Notes: generated by a model not told the origin, from the letters alone. A DNA stretch of 64,000 nt from Limosilactobacillus portuensis (GCF_014838735.1 NZ_JABUXQ010000009.1:1-64000), one strand, 5' to 3'. Positions 10,771-20,569 are shown, numbered from the stretch's first letter. A program made the numbers and translations.

Positions 10771-11511
10771 CTAAAACTCCATGCTTGATAAGAATTCTTC
10801 TGCCCGAGCAGTTTGCGGATGTTCAAAGAACTGTTTCCCTGGTGTCTCCTCTAAAATTCGACCGTTTTCCAGGAAGAGAACTTGATCCGCAATCTGCGCT
10901 GCAAAATTCATTTCATGAGTAACAATAATCATCGTCATGTGATCCCGATCAGATAACTCCTTAATAATTTCGAGAACTCCACGCACCATTTCTGGATCGA
11001 GAGAAGCGGTGACTTCATCGAAAAGCATTAATTCAGGATGCATTGCTAACGCCCGGACAATTGCAATTCGTTGCTTTTGACCACCTGACAACTGACGAGG
11101 GTATGAATTTGCTTGGTCCGCCAAGTCAACCCGTTCCAACAAGGCCATTGCTTCCTTCTTAACCTCTTCCCGATTCCGCTTCTGGACCTTTGTCGGTGCT
11201 AAGAGGATGTTATCCAGGACAGTCAAGTTAGGGAATAAGTCGTAACTCTGAAAAGCCATCCCGATCTTTTGGCGCAACTCCTGCCATTCCTTTGGTGAAG
11301 GATTAACTTTATTTCCCTTGAAATAGATAGTCCCGTCACGGAATGGTTCCAGACCATTCAGGGTACGGATCAACGTACTTTTCCCGGAACCAGAGGGACC
11401 TAGTAACGTCACAACCTCGCCCTTCTTTAATTCAAAATTAATGTCATGAAGAGCTTGCCAATCACCATAAAACTTATTTAAATGTTCAACTTTAAGAATT
11501 TCTTCTGCCAT
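10771..11511 (-). CDS. Polar amino-acid ABC transporter ATPase
   Basis: A 246-residue ATPase with Walker A (GPSGSGKST), Q-loop, the signature LSGGQKQR, Walker B (LMLFDEVTASLD) and the H-loop (IIVTHEM). It energises import of the ligand delivered by the binding protein 15 bases downstream. It follows the second permease by 17 bases. The substrate class (polar amino acids, cystine or glutamine type) is inferred from the partner proteins. Confidence 0.93.
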   Translation of the reverse strand: MAEEILKVEHLNKFYGDWQALHDINFELKKGEVVTLLGPSGSGKSTLIRTLNGLEPFRDGTIYFKGNKVNPSPKEWQELRQKIGMAFQSYDLFPNLTVLDNILLAPTKVQKRNREEVKKEAMALLERVDLADQANSYPRQLSGGQKQRIAIVRALAMHPELMLFDEVTASLDPEMVRGVLEIIKELSDRDHMTMIIVTHEMNFAAQIADQVLFLENGRILEETPGKQFFEHPQTARAEEFLSSMEF

Positions 11512-11528
11512 ATTACCACCTACTAAAA

Positions 11529-12206
11529 TTAATGCTCTTCTTTTGCAGTGAGATGCTTTGCCCAGAGAGATAACGGGTAGTCAACAATGAAGTAGAGGAT
11601 GAAAATCAGACCATATACCCAGAAAATACCGGTTGGGTGCGTTTGGTTATTTGCTTCGATGATCTGTTGACCAACATTGATGACATCCATAACACTAATC
11701 ATCAGCAATAGCGAAGTTGTCTTGATTACCCGCGTTGCTAAGTTGATTGTTGCTGGGAGTTCCAACTGGATTGCTTGGGGCAACAGGACATAACGGAATA
11801 ATTGCCATTGATTTAGCCCCAATGCTAACCCTGACTCGCGCTGGTGTTTAGGCACCGATTCAAGCGCTCCCCGAACAATATCGCTAAATTCAGCTGCAAC
11901 CCACAAGGAGAATGCTAGAACTGCCATCCAAGTTGCCGGCAAATTAACATTAAATTGTCGCGGTAAAATGTAGTAAACCAGGAACAGGAGAACTACTGTC
12001 GGCACAATCCGAAAGAACTCGAGGTAAAGGAGCAGGATAAACCGGATAATCCTACTAGGCAGGGTTCTTAAAAGGCCGAAGATTGTTCCAAGTAACAAGC
12101 CAATTGCTAACGAAACAACCGCAATCCATACTGATGTCCACAGCCCACCCATTAACCGGGCAAAGTTCGTTCCTTCAAATAAAACACTAATTCCCGAATG
12201 AGCCAT
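11529..12206 (-). CDS. Amino-acid ABC transporter permease 2
   Basis: A His/Glu/Gln/Arg-type inner-membrane permease with about five membrane segments and the EAA loop (ALGLNQWQLFRYVLLPQA). The open frame extends to 12233, but an AAAGGAGGG site eight bases before the ATG at 12206 fixes the start at MAHSGISVLFEG. With that start it overlaps the upstream permease by 20 bases, indicating translational coupling. It pairs with permease 1 in a heterodimeric channel. Confidence 0.9.
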   Translation of the reverse strand: MAHSGISVLFEGTNFARLMGGLWTSVWIAVVSLAIGLLLGTIFGLLRTLPSRIIRFILLLYLEFFRIVPTVVLLFLVYYILPRQFNVNLPATWMAVLAFSLWVAAEFSDIVRGALESVPKHQRESGLALGLNQWQLFRYVLLPQAIQLELPATINLATRVIKTTSLLLMISVMDVINVGQQIIEANNQTHPTGIFWVYGLIFILYFIVDYPLSLWAKHLTAKEEH

Positions 12207-12846
12207 ACCGAACCCTCCTTTCAAGCCAGTCAAGCAGTAAGATTACCGGAATTAAGATAATTGCGTAGGCGATTACCAACACAAACAAGTACTCGTTCGA
12301 CCGGTAGTACATTCCAATCAAGTCAAGAGCTGTATTAGTCAGCTCCGGAATTGCAATTACGGAAAAGATCGACGTTTCCTTGATTAGGAAAATAATATTA
12401 GCCGCTAACGCTGGAACACTCAATGACAATCCCTGCGGAAGGATAACGTACCGTGCAAGCTGATACTGATTCATCCCCAGTGCTTCACCAGCATCAATCT
12501 GGGTTTGACTAACCCCATTAAATCCACCAGTGAATCCTTCAGCCATGTATGCTCCGCCAAGGAAAATCAACCCAATAATCCCACAAGTTTCGGCCGTCAT
12601 CTTAAACCCCATTACTGGAAAAGCATAGTATAAGAAAAATAGCTGAATTAGTAATGGAGTATTCCTCGCAACCTCAACGTAAACGTTAAGAACCTGCCGA
12701 AGACCCGGAACCCGAAAGTACTGTACTAAACTGGTGATAATTCCAACAATGATTGAGCCAACAATCCCAACTAGTGAAAGCCAAAGAGTTAATTTAAACC
12801 CTTGGACAAAGTTAGGGAGGCTCTGCTGGATAATCGTCCAATCCAT
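12187..12846 (-). CDS. Amino-acid ABC transporter permease 1
   Basis: The first gene of the operon: a 219-residue HisM/GlnP-type permease with the EAA motif (GEALGMNQYQLARYVILPQ) and five hydrophobic segments. It lies about 40 bases behind the attenuator hairpin and 135 bases behind the leader peptide stop, so its transcription would depend on readthrough. An AGAGAGGATGATC region serves as ribosome binding site. Confidence 0.9.
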   Translation of the reverse strand: MDWTIIQQSLPNFVQGFKLTLWLSLVGIVGSIIVGIITSLVQYFRVPGLRQVLNVYVEVARNTPLLIQLFFLYYAFPVMGFKMTAETCGIIGLIFLGGAYMAEGFTGGFNGVSQTQIDAGEALGMNQYQLARYVILPQGLSLSVPALAANIIFLIKETSIFSVIAIPELTNTALDLIGMYYRSNEYLFVLVIAYAIILIPVILLLDWLERRVRYGSFGN

Positions 12847-12883
12847 ATAAAGATCATCCTCTCTTTTCTTTTACCGCGAAGTG

Positions 12884-12920
12884 AAAAAAGGCTTACAATT
12901 CAAATTCAGAATTGTAAGCC
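12884..12920 (-). terminator. Transcription attenuator in the ABC operon leader
   Basis: On the minus strand GGCTTACAATT pairs perfectly with AATTGTAAGCC and T6 follows. This is an intrinsic terminator located inside the 5' leader, before the first structural gene. The loop contains CTGAATTT, exactly complementary to AAATTCAG near the end of the leader peptide frame, giving a possible antiterminator pairing. Confidence 0.75.
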
Positions 12921-12981
12921 TAGTTTATTAATAATCAATCCAAAAATAGCTTGATTACCCTTGATTTTACTAGAATACAAA

Positions 12982-13068
12982 TTACTGAATTTTAATCACG
13001 CCAAAAGACTTGTTACAAACAACGCAACAAGCAGAACAGAATTCGTTTGGCATGACATTATTCAGCAT
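12982..13068 (-). CDS. Cysteine-rich 28-residue leader peptide (attenuation)
   Basis: A short frame with ATG at 13068 and TAA at 12982-12984 is preceded by GAAGGGAG at ideal spacing. It encodes four cysteines within eight residues (residues 11-18, CSACCVVC) out of 28. It sits between a good promoter and an intrinsic terminator ahead of a transporter that looks like a cystine importer. The arrangement matches classical ribosome-mediated attenuation: slow decoding of Cys codons when charged tRNA-Cys is scarce would favour readthrough. A CTTGTT/AACAAG hairpin can form over the Cys codons. The function is inferred. Confidence 0.7.
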   Translation of the reverse strand: MLNNVMPNEFCSACCVVCNKSFGVIKIQ

Positions 13069-13100
13069 AATCTGTACTCCCTTCGTGATGAATTAATTAA

Positions 13101-13128
13101 ATTTTACCCGATAATGGCTAAAAGTCAA
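13101..13128 (-). promoter_or_regulatory. Promoter of the leader peptide/ABC operon
   Basis: TTGACT (-35, 13123-13128) and TAAAAT (-10, 13101-13106) are 16 bases apart on the minus strand. The predicted start lies about 25 bases before the leader peptide ATG. Confidence 0.7.
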
Positions 13129-13180
13129 TAGGATATGCTAACTTTTTGTAAGTTATCGATTGAACAAAGTCCCGTTTTAG

Positions 13181-13366
13181 TTAAAAAATACTTACCAATG
13201 AGGTTAGCAGAACAATAATCAGGATAATTCCCATAATAATCTTGGCCGGACTAAACTTTTCAGGTTTCTTAGCATACGCTTTCCGGTGTTCCTTTTCAAC
13301 ATGGTTCAACCGGTCAAGGGCATGTTTCTCTACCATTGATTCATTATCTTTATCTTGCTTTGCCAT
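13181..13366 (-). CDS. Small tail-anchored membrane protein, Asp4/SecE-like
   Basis: A 61-residue protein with a charged N-terminal half (rich in K, E, D, H) and a single C-terminal membrane segment (KIIMGIILIIVLLTSLVSIF). It overlaps the 3' end of gtfB by 17 bases and is the last gene of the accessory Sec operon. Streptococcal loci encode small SecE-like (Asp4) and SecG-like (Asp5) proteins in the same place. The topology and size fit Asp4, but the residues are too few to prove homology. Confidence 0.55.
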   Translation of the reverse strand: MAKQDKDNESMVEKHALDRLNHVEKEHRKAYAKKPEKFSPAKIIMGIILIIVLLTSLVSIF

Positions 13367-14693
13367 TTGTCAACGCTCCAATCACTTCTTTGTACTGTTC
13401 AACAGTCGCATCATTAGCATGTTCACGCTGGGTATCGATTAGTTTCTCCATCAATGCTGGCTTAAGCAACGCTGTTAAAATCGTTTGGGTCATTTCTTTG
13501 GCCTGGTTTTGTTCAAAGACATTTTGCGGTGCAACGAACTGCGGTTCATGCAAAGTATCCTTAAAGCCAAGGATTAGCATGTTTTGCTCAAAGGCTGCCC
13601 GGACACTATCAAGAATTTCACTTCCCCGGTTAATATCAAGGTAGACGTCACAGTCTTTCAATAATTGTAAAGCCCGTTGACGGCTAACGTTTGGATAAAC
13701 CGTTACATTTGGTCGTTCCCCAAACGCGAGGAGCTTCCCGGACATTTCGGTAACCGCAGCAATATGGAATTGGATATTTGGCATTGCCCGCACTAATTCA
13801 TCTAAATGATCAATTTGGTCAGAATTAGTCATAATTAGAATACTTGGTTGTAGCTTATTCCCTCGTGGGTGCGGGTAAATCATCCCCAAATAATGGAGAT
13901 CCTTAACGTTACCAGTACCATTAGGGAATAATTCTCGACGGCGCATCCAATCACGGTGACGTTGGAAAACGATATGCTTCGTCCTGGTCTTCTTGTCTAG
14001 CAGGTACTGCATATTACCGGGAATCTCTGCACCGGTATCTTCATTCCAGAAGAGCGTGTCTGAACCATCAGCTGGTAGTTGATCCATTACCCATAGCGGG
14101 TAGCTAAGCGAATTATAAAAGATGTGATCAAGGTTATACTTTCGTAACTGAAGATAGAACGTGACGAACTGCGGTAATGAAGTAAAGTGGCGGTGAATCT
14201 TCTTGGTGTTTAAGAAGATGTCACCAGCAGTAAGGTTCCACTCAATCACAATCTTGCCGTGATTATCAAAATACTTCCGGTACTTTGCCTGACCATTCTC
14301 ATAATAAGTTTTAGCAAATAAGTGCCCGTGATTATTGTAATGATCGACCCATGAAACCGGCCCAATATCATCAGACCAGCGAACTTCCTTCACCAGCCGC
14401 GTGTTATTTGTAGAACTATAAAAGATCTGAGCCTTTCTCTTATCTAAATCATAAATCCGGCCCTCGGAGGCTGTACTTAGGATTCGCCAATAGCACGGAA
14501 TCTTAAGCTGATCAAAGTACAACGGATCATGGTTATCAGTTAAATTACAGAAATACTTAAACGGCGAATCAACATCGTCAGGCAAGAAACCATCATCAAC
14601 CATTGCTACTGACGGAATCTTGATCTTTGCCGTTTTTTGTGAAAAGAGGAAGTCACGAGAACTGCCATCATATTTTTCAAATAGGTTAATCAT
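13350..14693 (-). CDS. gtfB: Accessory Sec glycosyltransferase stabiliser GtfB
   Basis: A 447-residue protein of the GtfB (Gtf2) family, the non-catalytic partner of GtfA. Together they add the first GlcNAc to Ser/Thr of serine-rich repeat adhesins in the cytoplasm. The N-terminal half carries the add-on domain with repeated DxxxR/IxxYxxxGQ patterns; the C-terminal half is a degenerate GT-B fold ending in an LKDCDVYLDINRGSEI segment typical of GtfB. It starts three bases after the gtfA stop. It appears intact although its partner gene is frameshifted. Confidence 0.85.
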   Translation of the reverse strand: MINLFEKYDGSSRDFLFSQKTAKIKIPSVAMVDDGFLPDDVDSPFKYFCNLTDNHDPLYFDQLKIPCYWRILSTASEGRIYDLDKRKAQIFYSSTNNTRLVKEVRWSDDIGPVSWVDHYNNHGHLFAKTYYENGQAKYRKYFDNHGKIVIEWNLTAGDIFLNTKKIHRHFTSLPQFVTFYLQLRKYNLDHIFYNSLSYPLWVMDQLPADGSDTLFWNEDTGAEIPGNMQYLLDKKTRTKHIVFQRHRDWMRRRELFPNGTGNVKDLHYLGMIYPHPRGNKLQPSILIMTNSDQIDHLDELVRAMPNIQFHIAAVTEMSGKLLAFGERPNVTVYPNVSRQRALQLLKDCDVYLDINRGSEILDSVRAAFEQNMLILGFKDTLHEPQFVAPQNVFEQNQAKEMTQTILTALLKPALMEKLIDTQREHANDATVEQYKEVIGALTNGKAR

Positions 14694-14696
14694 GTT

Positions 14697-16222
14697 TTAA
14701 TTCCTCCAATAGCTTCCCCACCGCTTAGCAACGTTATCGGTGAGGTATGGTTCCGCAAGGTCATAGGAGCGTTGGATGAACTTCTCCTGATCAGCAGCGG
14801 TAAAGAGTTTGACAACTGCACCAGCTAAGAGGTCGACCTTCTTATCGTCGCTCCAATCCTGAGTATATGGTAACAAGTAGCCGTTCTTGCCATCATCAAT
14901 GAAGGTCTGGTTACCATATGGCACGTCAAACCCAATCATTGGCAAGCCCGATCCAACTGCTTCCAAAAGACTTAGGCCAAAGCCCTCACTAGTGGAACCA
15001 GCAATATAGGCTGCATAGTTTTTGTAAACATCGGTAAGGTCATGTTGCCCCATCAACCGAATATAGTCATTAGCATGGTACTGATTAATTAGCTCAGTCA
15101 GCCGGGCCATTTCGCCACCCTGACCGTAGATATCCAAGGTAACGTCTGGCACTTCCTTGTGCGCCTTAGCAACTGCCTTCACTAACCAGTCAATATGCTT
15201 TTCGGTAGCTAACCGCGAGGCCGTGATTAGTGAATGCGGCTTCCGCTTAGTAGTTGGCTTCGTCAGCTTTTGCAAGTTTCCCACCGGAATAGTAGTAACG
15301 TTCGGTGTCACGTTCTGGTATTGCTTAAACTGCTTGGATAACAGTTCACGCTGCTTATCAGTGGCCACGATGAAACTAGCGACATCCTTTGTATGGGTAA
15401 ACTGGTACTCGTAGAAGTTATTCCATAAAACATTCTTCTTGTTGGTATAGTGCTCATCGTAGTGGTCTGCATGAACGACAATTACTAACTTGGCTGGGTT
15501 ATGGTGTTCAAAAATCAATTGACCATTAATCAGAATATTCCCGTCATCCTCACGGTCAAGAATAATTGTGTCATCCTTCGTCAGGTGAAGTCGTTTTAAC
15601 ATTTCAAGGTAAAGAGCGTTCTTTGAATAATAAATCTGATCAGGGAATTCAAAGACTTCATGCTTTCCCCGCAGATGTTGAGTATAAGCAACACTACCAT
15701 CCTCATTATAGAAGTCACGGTAAACTACATGGTTGCCGTTCTTTTCACCGCTATAATATTCGGTTGCGTATTTCGTGTATGAATAGAAATCACGTTTTAC
15801 CATTGCCCCATTAGCAACGTAGGAAACCTGATCAATCGTCTTCTTTTCGGGATCATGGAAGCGAACATTGATCGATAACCCTTCTTCATCAGAAGTATAG
15901 AAGTAATTCTTACCCCCCCATTGATCTCCTTACAGTTAAAGCTCCGGTCTTTAAGATTAATATCATCCTCAAACTTACTCAGGGGATAATCTGATGGTGC
16001 AATTTTGACATCAGTAAAGAAATTGTAAAACCAGATGATCTCATCGTCAGAATAACCAAGGTTTTTCGTTAAGTCCTCAATGTTGTTTGCAAAGATTAGA
16101 TCCGAAAAAATAAACTTGGCTGGTATTTTTAATTTTCGTAATGATTGGGCACGGTAAGCCTGGGCGTACTCGACACCGCTGCTTGCCCAACCAATTCCGA
16201 GGTTGACATTATATACAGTCAT
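14697..16222 (-). pseudogene. gtfA: Accessory Sec glycosyltransferase GtfA, frameshifted at a G7 tract
   Basis: The N-terminal part (from ATG 16222, MTVYNVNLGIGWASSGVEYA) and the C-terminal GT-B part (containing LIIASR-like TASRLATEKHIDWLV and GSTSEGFGLSLLEAVGSGLP) are in different frames. The break is at 15913-15919, seven G on the coding strand. With six G the reading continues NGGKNYFYTSDEEG and the protein would be about 508 residues, the normal length. GtfA transfers GlcNAc from UDP-GlcNAc to the adhesin. As written it is a 141-residue stub plus a possible internal start at 15803. Replication slippage, phase variation or sequencing error are all possible. Confidence 0.85.
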
Positions 16223-16242
16223 CTAATCGTCCTCCCGTTTAC

Positions 16243-17859
16243 CTAGTTGAAACTAACCACTAGTTGGTTCTTCTTGTTTAACTTAATCCGACTAAGCAGC
16301 AAGTTATCAACCGCTTTTTTCCGCGCTTCACGCAGCATGTTCTTGTATGATTCAAAGGCCTTTACTTGATAAATATAACCGGGATCACGACCAGAAAGCG
16401 ACCATGGTTCAACAATAATCCGCAAATCATTGAGGTAATTAACCTGATCAGTCCAACAACTATCCAAGGCGGTTAACAAGGCGGAACGGTAAAACTGGTT
16501 TAACTGTTCCGTATTAATCAGCGTCTTGTATTTATCCTTGAGAATATCTGTACATAAGTTTTCCAGGTACTTTTTGAGTGCCTTACGGTTATACATTAAA
16601 TTATCTGGAATCTTAACTTCCTTATAAGTAAAATGCTCGTTAATCAAATGTTGCAACTGACTAGGCGACCAATCTGTCTGGGTATTAAGAAAGTCGTCAA
16701 TCCCCTCGCTTAGCCAGTTACCAACTGTTCGTTCAAGGCGGGCATTATTCATTAACTTTGCCCGTTCCTTATAGAATTGAGTTCGTTGAATCCGCAGAGC
16801 AACTTCGTACTTATTAGTCTTTTTCCGTGACCGGACCTCACCATCGGCTACCCGACTCTTTAGCATTTCCAAACTGAGGCGGATCCGGGGGCTCGTAAGC
16901 TCCTTAGGCATCGCTCCCTTACGACGCTTTTCAACTAACTTCCGGTACATCTTCTTAAACCGCTTCGTACTTGCCTTTGCGATATAACTATCTTCCAACG
17001 AAATATAGAATTGACTGGAACCGGGATCTCCCTGTCGTCCAGCACGACCAGCAAGCTGCAGTTTAACCCGTTCTGGCAACATTTCAGTCCCAATAACTGC
17101 CAGGCCGCCTTTCTCTTTGACGCCAGGACCGAGCTTAATATCGGTCCCCCGTCCGGCCATGTTGGTTGCGACCGTAACGGCTCCTGGCTGACCGGCATCC
17201 TTAACAATGGCAGCTTCACGGGCAATGTTAAAGGCGTTTAGAACGTTGTGCGGGATCCCCCGGTCAAGTAGCAGTTCCGAAATAATTTCGGAATTTTCCA
17301 CTGAACCGGCAACTAGCAGAATCGGTCGTCCTGCTTTATGGAGCGTGATTGCGTCATTCAACGCATGCATTAACTTTTCGGAAGTTGTCAGGTAAATCTT
17401 TGGCGGATAGTCTTTCCGAATAACCGGCTTATGGGTCGGAATTTGGACAACTTTCATGTTATAGACGTTGATAAATTCGTCTTCATCACCCTTAACCGTC
17501 CCACTCATTCCAGAGATCTTATCAAATAATCCGAATAAACTTGGGAACGTGATTGAAGCAGCTGTTTTTTGGTTATCGGTAATCTTCACGTGCTCCTTTT
17601 GTTCAACGGCCTGATGAAGACCGGTATTAACCTTAACCCCGTTTTTCAGCCGACCATCAGTTTCATCAAGCAGGACAACTTTCCCCTTTTCAACCAGATA
17701 GTCGTGACCATTTTTCATGAAGTAGTGAGCCCGCATCGCCAAAGCAATATGACGGTAAACCTCACGACTTTCATCATTATACAGGTTGCGGATCCGGAAA
17801 TATTGTTCGGCTCGTTGAACCCCGTTATACGTTAACCAGATTGCCTTATCCCGACGAAA
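16243..17859 (-). pseudogene. secA2: Accessory Sec ATPase SecA2, C-terminal part
   Basis: This holds the second half of SecA2 (about 538 codons): the end of the cross-linking domain, the second nucleotide-binding domain with VATNMAGRGTDIKLG and QLAGRAGRQGDPGSSQF, and the helical scaffold. The frame runs without a stop up to the inverted repeat of the mobile element at 17860. Joining it to the part ending at 24961 keeps the frame exactly and gives 789 residues, a normal SecA2 length. On its own it lacks Walker A and a proper start. Confidence 0.9.
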
Positions 17860-17964
17860 TGTAGAGGGCGGTTATAAAATGTAGGAAATCGGCGGTTTAA
17901 AATTGTCGGTTTTCCTACATCTTTTGTATACTCACTTTATCAATCTCTTGAGGAAGTGATGAGT

Positions 17965-19207
17965 ATGCGAAAAGAAGTTTACGAAAGGATGAGATATTTT
18001 GTGGTAGAGCAAATAAAACCAAATTACTCCGCTGTTGCACGACAGTATGGCGTTGATCCACGAACTGTAAAAGCCGCATATTTGAGAGCTCAAAGCGGTG
18101 AACCAACAATTGTTAGGAAGCGACGAAGCCGTCGCAGTAAGCTAGATGAATATCAAGACATGATTGAGGATAAATACACTGCTGGCTGTTCCGCTAGATC
18201 GATTTATGACTTCATCGTTGAAAAAGGCTTTACTGGCAAATACACCATCGTTAAAGATTATTGTCGTCGTTTCCGTAAAGCACAAACTAAGAAAGCAACG
18301 ATTAGAGTTGAGCATACGATTGGCTTAAGTGCTCAAGTCGACTGGAAAGAACAAGTTACTATGACTGATCGGAATGGTGTTCCACATACCTTCAGTATTT
18401 TCTTGTATGTGTTGCCTTATTCTAAGTTTAAGTTTTTAAAGCTAACCTTAGATCAGAAGCAGGACACTTTATTCAAATGTTTATTTGAAGCCTTTAAAGC
18501 TACGGGTGGAATTCCTAAAGAAATCTGGTTTGATAATATGTCAACTGTCGTTGACCATAAGTTAAGTGACTTCCATCATCATCAATTCAACGAACGCTTT
18601 TTATCATTTAGTCATGATGCGGGATTCCATTCAATTGCTTGTCGGCCATTTAGACCGCAAACTAAGGGTTGCGTTGAGGCCTTAGCAAGAACAATGGGAC
18701 GCTTGAAGCCCTATGACGGAGAATTCAGTACTATCAATGATTTTGAACAATATCATTAATCGGTTGGCTAAACGGCTTAATCATGAGAAATCACAAAGCA
18801 ATAACCAAAAGCCAGTTGAATTATGGGCAAAAGAAAAAGAGCATTTCCGGTCTCTCAACTATGACCTCACAAGATACTTTAACAGCGTCCAAACCAGAAA
18901 AGTATCGCAAGATTCAATGATTAGATTTCAAAACCATCAATACTCTGTTTCCCCTAATTATATCGGAAAAGAGGTTGAAATTAAACCGACTACTGATGGT
19001 AAAGCTATTCGTATTTTTTATCAGGGCTTTGAAATTCAGAAACACGATTTAACCGATAAGCAATTTAATTATGATCCACATGATAAACGCGCCATTCTTA
19101 GAAGCGATTTGATGGCAGATAAAACAGACGAAGAAATTAACCATTACATGCATAACAACCTTAGTATTTATGATCAGATTGGGGGGGGGAGCAAAATGAA
19201 TCAATAA
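17965..19207 (+). pseudogene. istA: IS21-family transposase IstA, frameshifted
   Basis: The ATG at 17965 is preceded by GAGGAAG. Visible parts are an N-terminal helix-turn-helix (NYSAVARQYGVDPRTVKAAY) and the DDE core: Asp in AQVDWKE, Asp in IWFDNMS, and Glu in KGCVEALARTM. The frame breaks near 18753-18756, where one extra base separates ...INDFEQY from INRLAKRLNHE. A second anomaly is the G9 tract at 19181-19189: with eight G the stop TGA would overlap the istB ATG in the usual ATGA fashion. It is not functional as written. Confidence 0.85.
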
Positions 19208-19447
19208 CAAAGATTAATTGACAATTTAACGAAGTTAAATTTACATAATATGGCTGCATCAATTGCTGATTATCGACAACAAGTCAACGACAGCCAAATT
19301 AGTTTTAGTGAAGCTCTATTAGAATTAACTGATAATGAGATTACCTATCAACAACAGGAAAGCTTAAAGCGAAGGATAAAGCGGGCTCGCTTCCCTGTCG
19401 TCAAACGGCTTAATGACTTTAACTACCAGTTTCAACCTTCAATTAAC
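19196..19447 (+). pseudogene. istB: IS21-family helper ATPase IstB, 5' part
   Basis: The first 84 codons of istB. Codon 4 is TAA at 19205-19207, where related proteins have Gln (MNQ-stop-QRLIDNLTKLN), so the gene also carries a nonsense change. The remaining frame (ADYRQQ ... RARFPVVKRLNDFNYQFQPSIN) is the normal IstB N-terminal domain. It is cut after Asn84 by the gluconate cassette and resumes in frame at 24414. Confidence 0.85.
19440..19447. repeat. 8-base direct repeat flanking the gluconate cassette (left copy)
   Basis: CAATTAAC occurs here and again at 24406-24413. The two copies bracket the cassette and only one would remain in an intact istB. An 8-base duplication is the size made by ISL3-family elements. 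Confidence 0.6.
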
Positions 19448-19506
19448 GGCTCATTGTCAATCGGTATTGATAATGAGCCATGAAATTCACCAAAGTGTGA
19501 AAATTA
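19448..19506. mobile_element. ISL3-like terminal remnant
   Basis: Directly after the left CAATTAAC lies GGCTCATTGTCAATC, which then pairs with a mirror AATGAGCC at 19472-19479. A GGCTC start with a nearby internal palindrome is typical of ISL3-family ends. No ISL3 transposase remains, and no matching end is found at 24405. Confidence 0.5.
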
Positions 19507-19507
19507 A

Positions 19508-20509
19508 CTAGATCGACGGCCGATCAACCATCTTAACCGGCAGGATGGTCGTACTGCTCATCATCGTCCCCTGCGCAATTTGAATAAGCAACTTGCGGGC
19601 GGCCACGTTCCCCATTAGCTGCACGTCTTGGCGCATCAGGTAAATACCGTCTTGCACATAACGTGACCAGCTCCAGTCATCAAAACTGACTAAACCGACA
19701 TCGTCGGGAAAATTAATCCCTAACTCATGAAAGATGTCGAGCAAGTCAAACAGTACTGGTCCCATCAATGAAACCACCACCGTCTTGCCAATTAAGTTAT
19801 CTAGTGCATTTTGCAATTCGCGCTTGAGCCATTGCTGATTATGACCCTTGGTTTCTAGATTATAGTAATTCATGCCGTAGTTCTTCGCCGTCGCCTTCAA
19901 ACCTGCAATCCGGGGAATCTGGCCGGAAGCCTGCGCAAAATGCGCGCTGATCGACAAAATATTGTGGTAATGGCGCGCATGTAATACTCTACCCAAGCGG
20001 TAGCAAGCATCCATGTTGGCACTAGTCACCTTGCCGACCGTGTCCGGCTGGTCGACCACTTCCCGGTCAGCCAGCACGAGCGGAATCTGCCGGTCAATAC
20101 ATTCTTGAAATTGGTCAAAGTGAATGGCGTCAGGCTGCACAATAATGCCATCCGCCTGCAGTTCATAGAGGCGCTCTAAGGAACGGGCTTCCGTTTCGCA
20201 ACTATTATTAGTATTCATCAAGACGATATCATAGCCAGCTGGTTGCAAAATGTCATCGATCCCTTTGGCCAGCAAGGTGGAAAAGGGGTTACCGATATCG
20301 CCGACCAATACTCCCACCACGTTGGACTTAGCCGATCGCAACCGACGGGCCGAAGCTGCCGGCACATAATTTAATTGCTTGATGGTCGCGGCGATATTTT
20401 GCTTCGTCTGCTCCCCCATCTTCGAATATTTACCGTTCAAATAACGGGAAACGGTCGTATTGGACACACCGGCGGCCCGGGCAACCTCTGATATGGTCGT
20501 ATGTTTCAA
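19508..20509 (-). CDS. LacI-family regulator of the gluconate cassette
   Basis: A 333-residue LacI/GalR-type repressor. Residues 4-25 form the helix-turn-helix (TISEVARAAGVSNTTVSRYL), followed by the hinge helix (SARRLRSAKS) and a periplasmic-binding-like effector domain (VVGVLVGDIGNPFSTLLAKG). It starts at TTG with GAAGGGTGG upstream. It is placed behind gntP and gntK and would control them, probably releasing DNA on binding gluconate or a derivative; that is inferred from position. The gene appears richer in G+C than the surrounding host genes, in line with transfer. Confidence 0.85.
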   Translation of the reverse strand: MKHTTISEVARAAGVSNTTVSRYLNGKYSKMGEQTKQNIAATIKQLNYVPAASARRLRSAKSNVVGVLVGDIGNPFSTLLAKGIDDILQPAGYDIVLMNTNNSCETEARSLERLYELQADGIIVQPDAIHFDQFQECIDRQIPLVLADREVVDQPDTVGKVTSANMDACYRLGRVLHARHYHNILSISAHFAQASGQIPRIAGLKATAKNYGMNYYNLETKGHNQQWLKRELQNALDNLIGKTVVVSLMGPVLFDLLDIFHELGINFPDDVGLVSFDDWSWSRYVQDGIYLMRQDVQLMGNVAARKLLIQIAQGTMMSSTTILPVKMVDRPSI

Positions 20510-20540
20510 TCTAAATCCACCCTTCAGTCAAACTATTGAT

Positions 20541-20569
20541 ATCTTATCTCATGATGATTGTTTCATCAA
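20541..20569 (-). promoter_or_regulatory. Promoter of the LacI-type regulator
   Basis: TTGATG (20564-20569) and TAAGAT (20541-20546) are 17 bases apart on the minus strand. The -35 box ends five bases from the IS200-type terminal hairpin, so the IS inserted just upstream of it or may influence it. Confidence 0.6.
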
